64,000 bases of DNA, taken from Gulosibacter macacae. Lineage in GTDB: Bacteria; Actinomycetota; Actinomycetes; Actinomycetales; Microbacteriaceae. The stretch is taken from the NCBI RefSeq assembly GCF_003865375.1, contig NZ_RQVS01000013.1, forward strand, positions 1-64,000, written 5' to 3'. The first letter of the stretch is position 1; every line of letters starts with the position of its first letter. The notes under the pieces were generated by a model. That model was not told where the DNA came from. It saw only the letters and a program-made list of their open reading frames with translations, and did no database searches. The translations under genes and the position numbers were made by a program. This document shows positions 25,938 to 35,739 of this stretch, in pieces.

Positions 25938-28067
25938 ATGACTAAGTGTCCGGTGTGCGGCGCAACTGTTGGCGAGGGCGAGCGGTTCTGTCGCGAATGC
26001 GGTACTCGACTACTCGAAGGTGGTCCGGCAGCTGCCAGTGCGGGTGCCGATGATCGTCATGCCGTAATGCACCGTCCCGGTGGCGGCAATCCCGACCCGT
26101 TTGCTGTTGGTGGTAGCGATGATGCCGCTGCCGACGACGATTTCTTCTCGCAGTTCACGCCCAAGGCGGCGATTCCCGAGGATGCGCCGCTGCCGTCGCG
26201 GCGTTCGCGTCGCCGCTTTAACCCGCGCATCAACGACACCGGCGAGGTGCCGGCGTCGCTACCGCCGACGCCGCCCGCACCGCATCCACAAGCGTTCCAG
26301 CCTCCCGCGCAGCAGTCGTTCCAGTCGCCCGTCGAGTCGCCAGTCGAGGCGCCGACGCAGTCGAGTGGGTTCGAGGATGCGGATGTGCCGCCGACGGCCG
26401 CAATGTCGGCTGAGGAGATAGCCGAGGCGACGCGGTCGTCAGCGCCGCAGCAACCGCCGGCCGGAATGCCGCCGTTGCCGCTGCCGGTGCCGCCGGTCGC
26501 GCCTCCTGCGCCTGCCGCTTCGCCGGCATTCTCGGCGCAAGCTGAGGAACCAGCCGCGCCCGAGACCGATGGCGTGAGCATGCCCGGGTGGTTCACCGAC
26601 CTCGTCGATGACGGACCAGTGAGCGAACCGATCGAGATTGTGGAGCCGACCGCCGAGGAGCCCGCCCCGCAGCCGCCGCAGTTCCAGCAGCCGCAGTTCC
26701 AAGAGCCGGAGTTCGAAGCACCTGCCGCGCCTGCGCAGCCGCCGGCTCCCGCCGCATCCGGTGCCGACAGCGGTGACTCGGCAACGTTCACGCAGCTCAT
26801 CCGCGGCCTCGCTGACGACCCAGCCGACCGGCCGATCGAATCGCCGGCCTTTGACCAGACCGGTCTTGTGCCGTTGCCTTCGGCGCAGCAGCCCCCGGCG
26901 GCGCCCGCACAGCAGGCACCGCTCCCGCCAGCCCAGCAGGCCGACACAAGCGCCGAAATCGAGGCGGCGCGCGCCCGCGCCGCCGCGTTCTGGGGCACCG
27001 CGCCTGCGGCGCAGGCGGCTCACGAGGCTGAGGCCGCTGAGGCAGCGGAGGCACAGCAGCCTGAGTTCCAGCGTCCGGCCGAGCCTGAGCCCGCACGCGA
27101 GCCCGACCTCGAGCCGGTCTCGTTCAACGAATCCGAGCGCGAAGAGCCAGCGGTTGACACTGTGCAATCGACGCTCGCCGGTTGGTTCGGTGACGATGCC
27201 GATCCCGACACCGCGCCCGCGCAACGGGTGCGTCCGGCGGCCGCCCAGCCGCCGCAACCGTCGCAGCAAGAACTGCCGCCGCTACCGACACCGGCAGCAT
27301 TTGCGCAATCGAACCAGCCCGCAGCATCCGCCCCATCGGGCCGTGCACCCTTTGCCGCGCCCGCCACAGGTGCCGGTGGCGGCGCTGGCGCGCCGACCCC
27401 GCCCGTCCGCGGCGGCGGAAGCGGTGGTCGTGGCGGTGATGACGGCGATAGCGTCAAGCAGCGTCGTCGCGGGGTGACCACCATCCTCGTGGCTGCCGCG
27501 GCGGCAGTGCTCCTCATCGGTGGCACCTTCGGCGCGATCGCGCTCTTCGGCGGCGGTGGCAACAATGACGAGCCGGCCGCCGATGGCACGACGGCTGCGG
27601 CCGAGTCGCCAAGCGAGGGTACCGAAGGCGGAGAGGGTGGCACGACCGAAGGTCCGGCAACCCAGGAGCCCGATCCGACTCCCACTCCGGAGCCGTTCGA
27701 GCCGGTCACCTTCCAGAGCCAGTCGGGCAATATTCGTTGCCAGATCACGAGCGAAGACGGTGCCGTTTGCCAGATTCTTGAGCGCAACTTCACCACCCCG
27801 GATGCGGCCTGCTCGGGCGCGATTGTCGGCGTGAACAACGAGGGCATTACCTGGCCCTGCGTTGGCGGCACACTCGGTACCGGCGCCGTGCTCGAATACG
27901 ACGTGCCGGTGTCGGCCGGTGAGTACACCTGCAGCATCAGCTATGCGACGGGTGTCACCTGCCAGAACGGCAAGGGTGACAGCTTCTCGATGGAGTTTGA
28001 CCTCGGCATCAGCACCGAGGGTGCGACCGCCGCCAACCCGCAGATCGATGTGACGCCGGTCGGGTAG
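25938..28067 (+). CDS. Zinc-ribbon, Pro/Ala/Gln-rich single-pass membrane protein with DUF6636-like outer domain
   Basis: 709 residues. A zinc ribbon CPVCG...CRECG (residues 4-23) is followed by about 480 residues of low-complexity Pro/Ala/Gln/Glu sequence, one transmembrane helix (about 512-536) and an outer region. The last 110 residues (from FQSQSGNIRC) have six cysteines in the spacing of the DUF6636 domain seen in secreted actinobacterial proteins. ATG at 25938 has GGAG 7 nt upstream; earlier starts lack one. Inside-out topology with cytoplasmic zinc ribbon is inferred. Role unknown; may link a cytoplasmic signal or nucleic-acid contact to the envelope. Ends just before a perfect 21-bp hairpin. 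Confidence 0.75.
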   Translation: MTKCPVCGATVGEGERFCRECGTRLLEGGPAAASAGADDRHAVMHRPGGGNPDPFAVGGSDDAAADDDFFSQFTPKAAIPEDAPLPSRRSRRRFNPRINDTGEVPASLPPTPPAPHPQAFQPPAQQSFQSPVESPVEAPTQSSGFEDADVPPTAAMSAEEIAEATRSSAPQQPPAGMPPLPLPVPPVAPPAPAASPAFSAQAEEPAAPETDGVSMPGWFTDLVDDGPVSEPIEIVEPTAEEPAPQPPQFQQPQFQEPEFEAPAAPAQPPAPAASGADSGDSATFTQLIRGLADDPADRPIESPAFDQTGLVPLPSAQQPPAAPAQQAPLPPAQQADTSAEIEAARARAAAFWGTAPAAQAAHEAEAAEAAEAQQPEFQRPAEPEPAREPDLEPVSFNESEREEPAVDTVQSTLAGWFGDDADPDTAPAQRVRPAAAQPPQPSQQELPPLPTPAAFAQSNQPAASAPSGRAPFAAPATGAGGGAGAPTPPVRGGGSGGRGGDDGDSVKQRRRGVTTILVAAAAAVLLIGGTFGAIALFGGGGNNDEPAADGTTAAAESPSEGTEGGEGGTTEGPATQEPDPTPTPEPFEPVTFQSQSGNIRCQITSEDGAVCQILERNFTTPDAACSGAIVGVNNEGITWPCVGGTLGTGAVLEYDVPVSAGEYTCSISYATGVTCQNGKGDSFSMEFDLGISTEGATAANPQIDVTPVG

Positions 28068-28094
28068 CGGGCGCTTCGAGCGTCTCAATGCCTG

Positions 28095-28139
28095 AAGCAG
28101 TGCGGGCCCCAGCAGATTCTGCTGGGGCCCGCACTGCTT
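28095..28139. terminator. Bidirectional terminator hairpin, perfect 21-bp stem
   Basis: Stem 28095-28115 pairs without mismatch to 28119-28139 around a 3-nt loop (ATT). It sits between the convergent zinc-ribbon gene and pgm and has A/T pairs at its base, so it can stop both transcripts. Confidence 0.85.
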
Positions 28140-28150
28140 GCCTGCCGGGC

Positions 28151-29776
28151 CTATTCGGCGAGCGCAGCATCAACGATGGCTTTCGCCTCAGCCTGCACTT
28201 CGCGCAGGTGTTCCGGCCCGCGGAACGATTCGGCGTAGATCTTGTAGACGTCTTCGGTGCCAGAGGGCCGCGCCGCGAACCAGGCGTTCTCGGTCTCGAC
28301 CTTGACGCCACCGATAGCTGCGCCATTGCCCGGGGCTTCCGACAGCTTCGCGGTGATCGGCTCGCCGGCAAGTTCCGTTGCGGCAATCGAGTCGCCCGAG
28401 AGCTTCTTGAGTACGGCCTTCTGCGCGGGCGTGGCAGCTGCATCCACTCGCTCGTAAGCGGGGGCACCGAACTGTTCGGTGAGCTCCTCATAGCGCTTCG
28501 ACGGCGACTTGCCCGTCACGGCAATGATCTCGGCCGCAAGCAGGGCAAGCAGAATGCCGTCCTTATCGGTCGTCCAGGTCGTGCCGTCGAACTTGAGGAA
28601 GGAGGCGCCAGCCGACTCCTCACCACCGAAGAGGATCGAGCCGTCGGTGAGACCCGGCACAAACCACTTGAAGCCCACGGGCACCTCGACGAGCTTGCGA
28701 TCAAGCGCGGCGACGACGCGGTCGATCATCGAGCTCGACACGAGCGTCTTGCCGATGCCCGCCTCCTTCGACCACTGCGGGCGGTGCGCCGCGAGGTAGT
28801 CGATCGCAACGGCGAGGTAGTGGTTCGGGTTCATCAGCCCCGCGGTCGGGGTGACGATGCCGTGCCGGTCGGCGTCGGCGTCGTTGCCGGTGAGCACGTC
28901 GTAGTCGTCCTTGTGCGCGAGCACCGAGGCCATCGCCGAGGGGGAGGAGGGGTCCATGCGCACCTTGCCGTCCCAGTCGAGCGTCATGAACGGCCAGCGC
29001 GGGTCAACGACCGGATTCACCACGGTGAGATCGATGCCGTAGGTGTCGGCAATGAGCTGCCAGTACTCGACACTCGAGCCACCGAGCGGATCGGCGCCCA
29101 TGCGTACGCCGGCGCGCTGAATTGCCTCGAAGTCGATGATCTCGGCAAGGTCGCGCACGTAGTTCTCGCGGAAGTCGTAGCGGCCGATGCGGTCGCCGGG
29201 TGACTCCCGCTTGACGCCCTCGAGCCCCGCGGCAATGAGGTCATTCGCGCGCTGCTCGACCCACGAAGTGGCATCGGTATCGGCGGGACCACCGTGCGGC
29301 GGGTTGTACTTGAAGCCACCGTCCTGCGGCGGGTTGTGGCTCGGGGTGATGATGATGCCATCGGCCTGATCTGTGGTTGCCGGGTCAGCGTTGTACGCCA
29401 CGATGGCGCGCGAGAGCGCCGGCGTCGGCACCCACGAGTCACGCGAGTCGGCGAGCACGGTAACGCCATTCGCCGCGAGCACCTCGAGCGCCGTACGCTC
29501 GGCGGGCTCTGAAAGTGCGTGGGTATCGCGACCGATGAAGAGTGGACCGGTAATGCCCTGATCGGCGCGGTACTCGCAGATCGCCTGCGTCACCGCGAGG
29601 ATGTGCGTCTCGTTAAACGAGGTCTTCAGGCTCGAGCCGCGGTGGCCCGAGGTGCCGAACGCCACGCGCTGGGTGGGTTCGTCAACATTCGGAACGTCTC
29701 GGTAGTACGCCGCGATCAGCTCGTCGACGTCGATGAGGTCTTCGGGAAGGGCAACAGTGCCAGCTCGCTCGTGCAT
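28151..29776 (-). CDS. pgm: Phosphoglucomutase (alpha-D-glucose phosphate-specific)
   Basis: 541 residues, interconverts glucose 1-phosphate and glucose 6-phosphate. AFGTSGHRG (39-47), phosphoserine loop [11 protein letters not shown] (Ser146), metal loop [10 protein letters not shown] (about 306), sugar loop FGGEESAG (about 395) and the C-terminal phosphate loop [15 protein letters not shown] are all present. ATG at 29776 taken over 29800: CAGGAT lies 6 nt upstream as a weak -10. Divergent from pheA. Confidence 0.93.
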   Translation of the reverse strand: MHERAGTVALPEDLIDVDELIAAYYRDVPNVDEPTQRVAFGTSGHRGSSLKTSFNETHILAVTQAICEYRADQGITGPLFIGRDTHALSEPAERTALEVLAANGVTVLADSRDSWVPTPALSRAIVAYNADPATTDQADGIIITPSHNPPQDGGFKYNPPHGGPADTDATSWVEQRANDLIAAGLEGVKRESPGDRIGRYDFRENYVRDLAEIIDFEAIQRAGVRMGADPLGGSSVEYWQLIADTYGIDLTVVNPVVDPRWPFMTLDWDGKVRMDPSSPSAMASVLAHKDDYDVLTGNDADADRHGIVTPTAGLMNPNHYLAVAIDYLAAHRPQWSKEAGIGKTLVSSSMIDRVVAALDRKLVEVPVGFKWFVPGLTDGSILFGGEESAGASFLKFDGTTWTTDKDGILLALLAAEIIAVTGKSPSKRYEELTEQFGAPAYERVDAAATPAQKAVLKKLSGDSIAATELAGEPITAKLSEAPGNGAAIGGVKVETENAWFAARPSGTEDVYKIYAESFRGPEHLREVQAEAKAIVDAALAE

Positions 29777-29782
29777 GCCCTC

Positions 29783-29788
29783 ATCCTG
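29783..29788 (-). promoter_or_regulatory. Weak -10 element of a leaderless promoter (pgm)
   Basis: Minus-strand CAGGAT, 6 nt, then ATG at 29776. Confidence 0.3.
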
Positions 29789-29814
29789 GCACTCATGCAT
29801 GAACGTCAGCCGCC

Positions 29815-29820
29815 TAAGCT
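29815..29820 (+). promoter_or_regulatory. -10 element of a leaderless promoter (pheA)
   Basis: TAAGCT, 6 nt, then ATG at 29827. Confidence 0.5.
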
Positions 29821-29826
29821 GGCACC

Positions 29827-30744
29827 ATGCAGACGATCTCGTTTCTCGGTCCGGCCGGTACGTTCACGGAAGCGGCGCTGAAGCTCGCTCCCGAAGCGAT
29901 CGGCAAGACCTGGAAGCCCGTCGGCAATGTGCTCGACGCCCTCATGGACGTGCAGACCGGCAGCTCCTATGCCGCGATGATCGCGGTTGAAAACTCCATC
30001 GAAGGCGGGGTCACCGCATCCCAGGACGCACTCGCCACGATGCCGGGACTGCGCATCATCGGCGAATACGTCGTGCCCATTCGCTTCTCGCTCGCGGTCA
30101 AACCAGGCACCGAGCTCGCCGATGTGCACACGCTCGCGGCGCATCCGGTTGCCTACGGCCAGTGTCGTCGCTGGTTGCAGCGCATGCTGCCGAACCACGC
30201 GCATTTGCCCGCCTCCTCGAATGTCGCAAGCGCCCAGTTGCTCTTTGACGAGCCGTCGCTCGCGGATGCGGCCATCACGCCGGTGACGATCCGCGAGCAG
30301 GTGCCGGTCGAGGTGCTCTTTGAGGACATTCAAGACAACCCCACCGCGCGCACGCGATTCGCGCTCGTCACCACCCGCACCGATCTGCCGCCACGCACCG
30401 GCCGCGATAAGACGACGCTCATCGTGGAGCTGCCCGAAGAGCGCCCGGGCGGGCTCATGGCCATGCTCGAACAATTCGCGACCCGCGGCATCAACCTCTC
30501 GATGATTACCTCGCGGCCGATCCCCGAGCATCCCGGTCGCTACCGCTTCGTCATGGACATCGACGGGCACCTGCACGATGCGCGCGTTGCCGATGCGGTG
30601 CTGGGCCTGCGCAGGTACAGCCCCGATGTCACGTTCCTCGGCTCATACCCGCGCGCGATTGCCTCGCCCGTTGACGTCGATCGCGCGTACTCCGACGAGA
30701 TCTACGCCGAAGCGCAGCACTGGTTCGACCAGCTCGAACGTTAG
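29827..30744 (+). CDS. pheA: Prephenate dehydratase
   Basis: 305 residues; converts prephenate to phenylpyruvate for phenylalanine. Catalytic domain: [12 protein letters not shown] (5-16), VENSIEGGV (about 56-64), and TRFALV (about 177-182, the TRF catalytic motif). C-terminal ACT domain with [10 protein letters not shown] and [22 protein letters not shown], the phenylalanine-binding ESRP-type region, so feedback inhibition is expected. No fused chorismate mutase. Its stop shares four bases with the stop of the opposite-strand lipid kinase. Confidence 0.92.
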   Translation: MQTISFLGPAGTFTEAALKLAPEAIGKTWKPVGNVLDALMDVQTGSSYAAMIAVENSIEGGVTASQDALATMPGLRIIGEYVVPIRFSLAVKPGTELADVHTLAAHPVAYGQCRRWLQRMLPNHAHLPASSNVASAQLLFDEPSLADAAITPVTIREQVPVEVLFEDIQDNPTARTRFALVTTRTDLPPRTGRDKTTLIVELPEERPGGLMAMLEQFATRGINLSMITSRPIPEHPGRYRFVMDIDGHLHDARVADAVLGLRRYSPDVTFLGSYPRAIASPVDVDRAYSDEIYAEAQHWFDQLER

Positions 30745-31703
30745 CGCGGCACCCGCACCGTCACCGCGCCCGCGTGCACGGTGATGTGCGCCGCGATGAT
30801 CTCGCCTACCGCATCGCCATCGACCTCGAACGGCTCGGGGTGCGAATCAATGCGCAACACCACATCGGTACTGCGCAGATAGTTGAGTGCACGTACGAGG
30901 CCGCGCAGGCGACTGCGGATGTGGGTGGGCGCGACTCGGGTGAGCGCGCCGGTGACGATGCCGGCGAACACTTCGAGCCAGCCGAGCGGGCCGCTCGGAC
31001 GCAGCACCAGGGTGTCAAGGATGCCGTCGTCGATCTCGGCGTCGGGGAGCAGGCGCATCCCGCCCTGGAGCATGCCGCAATTACCGACCATGAAGCCGGC
31101 CGCGCGCACGCCGTAGGTGCGCCCGCCATCGACACGAAAGCGGGCACGGAAGGTGGGGCCACCCGCGAGCGCCCGGAACATGCCGCCCAAGTAGGCGGGC
31201 CAGCCGATGCGGGCTTTGAGCTTGTCGTCAGTGTGCTCGATCATGCCGGCGTCAACGCCGACCCCGGCGAGCACCGCAAAGGGGAAGCGTTCTTTTGTGC
31301 CATCGGGACCTTCGACGACCGCTCGGCCGAGGTCGACGCGACGGTCCTTGCCAGCAAAGGCGATGTGGAGGCGTTCGGTGAGCGAGAGCGTCGGATCAAT
31401 GCCGAGGTTGCGGGCGAGGAGGTTGCCGGTGCCCGCCGGCACGATGCCGAGCGGTACCTCCTTGCCGTGGAGTTCGCCGGCCACCAGGCGCACGGTGCCG
31501 TCGCCACCGGCGGCGACCACGAGATCAACGTCGGATGCGAGCGCCTCGCGCGCCCGCACATCCGCGTCTTCGTCGACGGTGGTTTCGAGCAGGAGTGATG
31601 GTTCCCAGCCGAGGTCTTGTTCGACGGTGCGCAGGGCAGCGCGCAAGATGGGCACATCGACCTTGACCGGATTGGCAATCACCGCGGCGCGGGGAGCGTT
31701 CAT
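30741..31703 (-). CDS. Diacylglycerol kinase-family lipid kinase
   Basis: 320 residues of the DagK/YegS family. AVIANPVKVD at the N-terminus, the catalytic GGDGT at 66-70, VPAGTGNLLARNLG (about 87-100), then the C-terminal beta-sandwich domain. Phosphorylates diacylglycerol or a related lipid (sphingoid, undecaprenol not excluded). Shares TTAG with the pheA stop and its start is 34 bp from that of serS. Confidence 0.88.
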   Translation of the reverse strand: MNAPRAAVIANPVKVDVPILRAALRTVEQDLGWEPSLLLETTVDEDADVRAREALASDVDLVVAAGGDGTVRLVAGELHGKEVPLGIVPAGTGNLLARNLGIDPTLSLTERLHIAFAGKDRRVDLGRAVVEGPDGTKERFPFAVLAGVGVDAGMIEHTDDKLKARIGWPAYLGGMFRALAGGPTFRARFRVDGGRTYGVRAAGFMVGNCGMLQGGMRLLPDAEIDDGILDTLVLRPSGPLGWLEVFAGIVTGALTRVAPTHIRSRLRGLVRALNYLRSTDVVLRIDSHPEPFEVDGDAVGEIIAAHITVHAGAVTVRVPR

Positions 31704-31709
31704 GTGGCC

Positions 31710-31715
31710 AGCCTA
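31710..31715 (-). promoter_or_regulatory. -10 element of a leaderless promoter (lipid kinase)
   Basis: Minus-strand TAGGCT, 6 nt, then ATG at 31703. Its plus-strand neighbour for serS is only 9 bp away. Confidence 0.5.
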
Positions 31716-31724
31716 GGCGGCTAC

Positions 31725-31730
31725 TACGAT
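31725..31730 (+). promoter_or_regulatory. -10 element of a leaderless promoter (serS)
   Basis: TACGAT, 7 nt, then GTG at 31738. It overlaps the alternative ATG at 31729, arguing against that start. Confidence 0.5.
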
Positions 31731-31737
31731 GGCGGCT

Positions 31738-33003
31738 GTGATCGACGTTCAGCTTCTCCGTGACCAACCCGACCTCGTGCGCCGTTCCCAGGATGCTCGC
31801 GGCAACGACCCAGCGACTGTCGACGTCGCGATCGAGGCCGATTTGCGGCGTCGCGAGGCGATTCGCGAGTTCGAGACGCTGCGCGCCGAACAGAATGCGC
31901 GCTCGAAGGCGATTGGCAAGGCCTCGAAGGAAGAGCGCCCGGCACTCCTCGCTGAGGTGCAGGGCCTGGCTGACCAGGTGAAGGTCGCGCAGGCTGCAGC
32001 GAACGAAGCCGAAGCCGCATTCGATGCAGCGGCCATGCGCATCGAGAACCTCGTCGTCGAGGGCGTACCCGCCGGCGGCGAAGAGAACTTCACCGTGATC
32101 AAGACGGTGGGGGAGCGCCCGGCGTTCGACTTCGCACCCCGAGACCACCTCGAGATCGGTGAGCTGCTTGGGGCCATCGATATGGCTCGCGGCGCCAAGG
32201 TGTCGGGTGCTCGCTTCGACTTCTTGCGCGGCGTTGGTGCGCGACTCGAGCTCGCGGTCATGCAGCTTGGCCTGCAGAAGGCGCTCGACAACGGATTCAT
32301 CATGCTCACCCCGCCCACCCTCGTGAAGCCCGAGATCATGCGCGGCACCGGCTTCCTTGGCGAGCATGCCGACGAGGTATACCTGCTCGAGAAGCAAGAC
32401 CTGTACCTCACCGGCACCTCAGAGGTTGCGCTCGCGGGCTACCACTCCGACGAGATCATCGATGTCGCCGAGCCCATGCGCTACGTCGGCTGGTCGACTT
32501 GCTACCGCTCGGAGGCGGGCTCGGCGGGCAAGGACACCCGCGGCATCATCCGCGTGCACCAGTTCAACAAGGTCGAGATGTTCGTCTACATCGACCCGAA
32601 GGATGCTGAGGCTGAGCACGAGCGTCTGCTCGGTTGGCAGGAAGAGATGATGCAGGCCCTCGGCCTGCACTATCGCGTTATCGATACGGCCGCGGGCGAT
32701 CTCGGTTCATCGGCTGCTCGCAAGTACGACGTCGAAGCGTGGGTTCCCACCCAGGATGCGTTCCGCGAGCTCACCTCAACGTCGAATTGCACGACCTATC
32801 AGGCCCGGCGCCTCAACATTCGCGCTCGCGGCGAAGACGGCCGCACCGCGCCGGTGGCCACTCTCAATGGCACCATCGCGACGACGCGCTGGCTCGTGGC
32901 CATTCTCGAGACCCACCAGCAGGCCGACGGCTCCGTCGTCGTGCCCGAGGCACTTCGCCCTTACCTTGGCGGCCTAGCAGTATTGGAGCCTGTGCAGTCA
33001 TGA
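31738..33003 (+). CDS. serS: Seryl-tRNA synthetase
   Basis: 421-residue class II synthetase. N-terminal coiled-coil tRNA-binding arm (about 35-105), then the catalytic domain with motif 1, motif 2 ([22 protein letters not shown], about 255-276) and motif 3 ([16 protein letters not shown], about 378-393). GTG at 31738 gives the usual [M]IDVQLLR start and fits the leaderless promoter; an ATG at 31729 would add three residues. Coupled by ATGA to the HAD gene; tRNA-Ser(UGA) lies 0.9 kb downstream. Confidence 0.93.
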   Translation: MIDVQLLRDQPDLVRRSQDARGNDPATVDVAIEADLRRREAIREFETLRAEQNARSKAIGKASKEERPALLAEVQGLADQVKVAQAAANEAEAAFDAAAMRIENLVVEGVPAGGEENFTVIKTVGERPAFDFAPRDHLEIGELLGAIDMARGAKVSGARFDFLRGVGARLELAVMQLGLQKALDNGFIMLTPPTLVKPEIMRGTGFLGEHADEVYLLEKQDLYLTGTSEVALAGYHSDEIIDVAEPMRYVGWSTCYRSEAGSAGKDTRGIIRVHQFNKVEMFVYIDPKDAEAEHERLLGWQEEMMQALGLHYRVIDTAAGDLGSSAARKYDVEAWVPTQDAFRELTSTSNCTTYQARRLNIRARGEDGRTAPVATLNGTIATTRWLVAILETHQQADGSVVVPEALRPYLGGLAVLEPVQS

Positions 33004-33845
33004 CCGACAACCGGATGCTCATCGCCCTCGATATTGACGGCACCATCCTCGACTCCAACGGTGACATCCCTGACCTCACGGTGCGGCAGATCGAACGACT
33101 GCAGCGAGCGGGTCACGAGGTCATGCTCGCGACTGGGCGCAGTGCATCCGACACCCTGCCGATTCGCGAGCGACTCGGCATCGAGCCCCGCTTTATTGTC
33201 TCGGCGAACGGCGCAATGACGCTCGAACGCGATGGTTCGGCGAAAGACGGCTACACGCCGCTGTGGGTCGAGACCTTCAACCCGACCGAGACGCTACTGC
33301 GACTCAAGGGAGCGCTTGAGGGCGCACGGTATGCGGTTGAGAGCCCCGAGGGCGTGTTCCGCTACTCGGGCCGCTTTCCCGACGGCACGTTTGAAGCGCA
33401 GGGCGTCGAGGTCGAGTTCGAAGAACTGCTCCACGAAGAGGTGACTCGTCTCGTGGTGGTCGCCCCTGATCAGACGCTGGAAGACTTCATGGCGCGCGTT
33501 GAGGGCTCTGGCCTGCACTCGGTGAGCTACTCGGTGGGTTGGACCTCGTGGCTCGACATTGCGCCCGATGGCGTGAACAAGGGCACAGCGCTTGAGCGCG
33601 TGCGCCAAGAACTCGACATTGCGCCGGAGCGCGTTGTTGTGGCTGGCGATGGCCGCAATGACATCGAGATGCTCGAGTGGGCGAAGGCCGGTGGCGGCCG
33701 CGCTGTGTCAATGGGCAACGCGCCGCAAGAGGTCATCGACGCTGGCAACGAGCTCGCGCTCGATTTCTTCCACGACGGGCTCGGGAAGGCTCTCGCCACA
33801 ATCCCAGGTGGAACGCCGAAGATTGGTCCTCACTCCGATCACTAG
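33000..33845 (+). CDS. HAD-superfamily hydrolase, Cof type
   Basis: 281 residues. Motif [11 protein letters not shown] (Asp11, Asp13), motif II ATGRS (about 43-47), a C2-type cap with [10 protein letters not shown], and motif [14 protein letters not shown] ... [13 protein letters not shown] (about 213-225) place it in the Cof/IIB branch acting on sugar or nucleotide phosphates. ATGA overlap with serS suggests translational coupling. Substrate unknown. Confidence 0.88.
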   Translation: MTDNRMLIALDIDGTILDSNGDIPDLTVRQIERLQRAGHEVMLATGRSASDTLPIRERLGIEPRFIVSANGAMTLERDGSAKDGYTPLWVETFNPTETLLRLKGALEGARYAVESPEGVFRYSGRFPDGTFEAQGVEVEFEELLHEEVTRLVVVAPDQTLEDFMARVEGSGLHSVSYSVGWTSWLDIAPDGVNKGTALERVRQELDIAPERVVVAGDGRNDIEMLEWAKAGGGRAVSMGNAPQEVIDAGNELALDFFHDGLGKALATIPGGTPKIGPHSDH

Positions 33846-33936
33846 TGTTGCGCCACGTCATCTCGTACGTTGATTCGCTCGACGTCGAGTACGATGGTGC
33901 GAACCGGTCGAGTCGTTATCGAATCGTTGCCGGACT

Positions 33937-34021
33937 GGAGGGCTGTCCGAGCGGCCGATGGAGCTGGTCTTGAAAACCAGTGGGCAGCAATGTCCCGTGG
34001 GTTCGAATCCCACGCCCTCCG
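33937..34021 (+). tRNA. tRNA-Ser (anticodon UGA)
   Basis: 85 nt. Acceptor GGAGGGC (33937-33943) pairs with GCCCTCC (34014-34020); anticodon stem CTGGT/ACCAG encloses CTTGAAA with TGA at 33971-33973; long variable arm as in class II tRNAs; TTCGAAT in the T loop. CCA is not encoded. Confidence 0.96.
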
Positions 34022-34061
34022 CTGAACCACACTGCTGTCCACTTACCCGTTTGGGGCCGAT

Positions 34062-35396
34062 TTGACCACACAGCCACATCAGAACCTTCGCCCGCGGGGT
34101 CGTCGCGCTGCGGGTCGGGTCGGAACAGTGGCGCGCCACGGTCGACTTAAGAAGACCACCGGTGCTGGGTCGGTCGCGAAGGGCATCGCCTTCGTGCTCG
34201 GCGTCATGATGGCGTCGATGACGATCTTCGGCGGCATCGTGTGGTGGAACCTGCAATCGGGTGTCGAAACCTTCGACCTCGCCGAGAACTCGCCAAAGCC
34301 GGAAGGCGGCGATCAGGGGCCCGCGGCATTTGTTGGCGGTGTAAACATCCTCCTCGTCGGAAGCGATGACCGTACCGGTCAGGGTGAGGAATTCGGCGAG
34401 GGCACTGCCGAAGCCGAAGGCGTGCTGAATGACGTCAATATGCTCTTGCATCTCTCGGCCGACCACTCGCATGCGACCGTCGTGTCGATCCCGCGTGACA
34501 CGCTCGTCGATACGCCCCAGTGTGTTTCTGACACCGGCGAGACGATCTACGAGCAGTACGGCGTGCCGTTCAACTCCATCCTCGGCCCCGGTGGCATGAA
34601 CTGCGTCGTGGCTGCGGCTGAAGAGCTCAGCGGTCTCGATATTCAGTACGCCGCGATGGTGCAGTTCCGCGGTGTTATCGAGATGTCGAATGCCGTTGGC
34701 GGCGTCGAGGTCTGCGTTGAAGAGCCGATCGACGACCCGTACATTGGCCTCACGCTCGACCCCGGCTTCCACACCCTGCAGGGCGAGGATGCGCTGAAGT
34801 TCCTGCGCACGCGTCACGGTGTCGGTGATGGTTCTGACCTCTCGCGCATCTCAAACCAGCAGGTCTTCCTCTCGGCGCTCATGCGCACCGTGAAGAGCGG
34901 TGACACGCTCACCAACCCGACGAAGCTCTACGGTCTCGCGCGTGCGGCGACGCAGAACATGAAGCTCTCGAGCAACCTCAACAACGTCGACACGCTCGTG
35001 AGTCTCGCGATGGCGCTCGCGACGGTGCCACTCGACAAGATCGCCTTCGTGCGCCTACCGGTCGGGTACACCGACTGGGATCCGAACAAGGTGGCGCCGG
35101 TGGAGCCGGATGCGGAGCAACTCTGGGAGATGCTGCGTCAGGACAAGCAGCCGAACGTGCAGGTTGACGAATCGGTGGTCGACCCGAATGCGACGCCTGA
35201 GCCGACCGATCCGACGGGCGAAGAGGGATCTGACGGGACCGGGGATGGAACCGATGGTTCGACGGCTGAAGAGCCAACTCAGACTGACGAGTATGGCGAG
35301 CCGATGATTCCGCCGACCGAAACATCGACGCCGCAGCCCACGCTCGATGGGCAAACCGCCGACAACCAAACCTGTTCGAACGCTGCCGCATTCTGA
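34062..35396 (+). CDS. LytR-CpsA-Psr (LCP) family cell-wall ligase
   Basis: 444 residues: basic cytoplasmic tail, one transmembrane helix (about 41-64), then the outer LCP domain (about 90-330) with ILLVGSDDRTG, DVNMLLHLSADHSHATVVSIPRDTLVDTP and LRTRHGVGDGSDLSRISNQQ, which carry the Asp and Arg residues that bind the lipid pyrophosphate. An acidic Thr/Pro/Glu tail ends the protein. Transfers glycopolymers from undecaprenyl carriers to peptidoglycan. The TTG start at 34062 is uncertain; a GTG further in (34131) is an alternative. Confidence 0.88.
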   Translation: MTTQPHQNLRPRGRRAAGRVGTVARHGRLKKTTGAGSVAKGIAFVLGVMMASMTIFGGIVWWNLQSGVETFDLAENSPKPEGGDQGPAAFVGGVNILLVGSDDRTGQGEEFGEGTAEAEGVLNDVNMLLHLSADHSHATVVSIPRDTLVDTPQCVSDTGETIYEQYGVPFNSILGPGGMNCVVAAAEELSGLDIQYAAMVQFRGVIEMSNAVGGVEVCVEEPIDDPYIGLTLDPGFHTLQGEDALKFLRTRHGVGDGSDLSRISNQQVFLSALMRTVKSGDTLTNPTKLYGLARAATQNMKLSSNLNNVDTLVSLAMALATVPLDKIAFVRLPVGYTDWDPNKVAPVEPDAEQLWEMLRQDKQPNVQVDESVVDPNATPEPTDPTGEEGSDGTGDGTDGSTAEEPTQTDEYGEPMIPPTETSTPQPTLDGQTADNQTCSNAAAF

Positions 35397-35430
35397 TCTG
35401 CACCCGACGGTGTGTAAGATGGCCAGGTCT

Positions 35431-35519
35431 GGACGCGTGCTAGAGAGGCCGAATAGGCCACCCTGCTAAGGTGGAGCCCCTCGTTAGGGGGGCCGTGGGT
35501 TCGAATCCCACCGCGTCCG
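35431..35519 (+). tRNA. tRNA-Ser (anticodon GCU)
   Basis: 89 nt. Acceptor GGACGCG (35431-35437) pairs with CGCGTCC (35512-35518); anticodon stem CCACC/GGTGG with loop CTGCTAA and GCT at 35465-35467; variable-arm stem GCCCCTC...GAGGGG type class II arm. CCA is not encoded. Second serine tRNA within 1.5 kb. Confidence 0.96.
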
Positions 35520-35543
35520 CTCTGATTTGTAGGACCGCCTGTA

Positions 35544-35646
35544 GTCTCGATACGCGCTGCGCGCTACTCGACCAACCAGGTTGTTGTGGTTGATCCAGCG
35601 GTGCCCTGAGGCTCTCGAAGGGTAGGCCGTAGGCCGTATCGAGATC
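35544..35646 (+). repeat. GGTCTCGATACG-family palindromic repeat, diverged pair
   Basis: GTCTCGATACGCGCTGCGCG...CTACTCGACCAACC followed by a diverged inverted half ending CCGTATCGAGATC. Sits just after the tRNA and before the copper operators. Confidence 0.65.
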
Positions 35647-35666
35647 CTCGCGCCACGCATCTGGAA

Positions 35667-35681
35667 TACCCCACGGGGGTA
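35667..35681 (+). promoter_or_regulatory. CsoR-type copper operator, copy 1
   Basis: TACCCCACGGGGGTA, a 15-bp pseudopalindrome matching the known CsoR operator pattern (TACCC....GGGTA). The csoR gene lies in the operon it precedes. Confidence 0.8.
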
Positions 35682-35702
35682 CTGCGTTTTCGTCGATAGG
35701 AG

Positions 35703-35717
35703 TACCCTGTAGGGGTA
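35703..35717 (+). promoter_or_regulatory. CsoR-type copper operator, copy 2
   Basis: TACCCTGTAGGGGTA, 36 bp downstream of copy 1 and 22 bp before the copZ start. The two sites should flank or cover the promoter. GAAAGGA (35727-35733) is the copZ ribosome-binding site. Confidence 0.8.
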
Positions 35718-35739
35718 TACCTGAGCGAAAGGAAACCCG

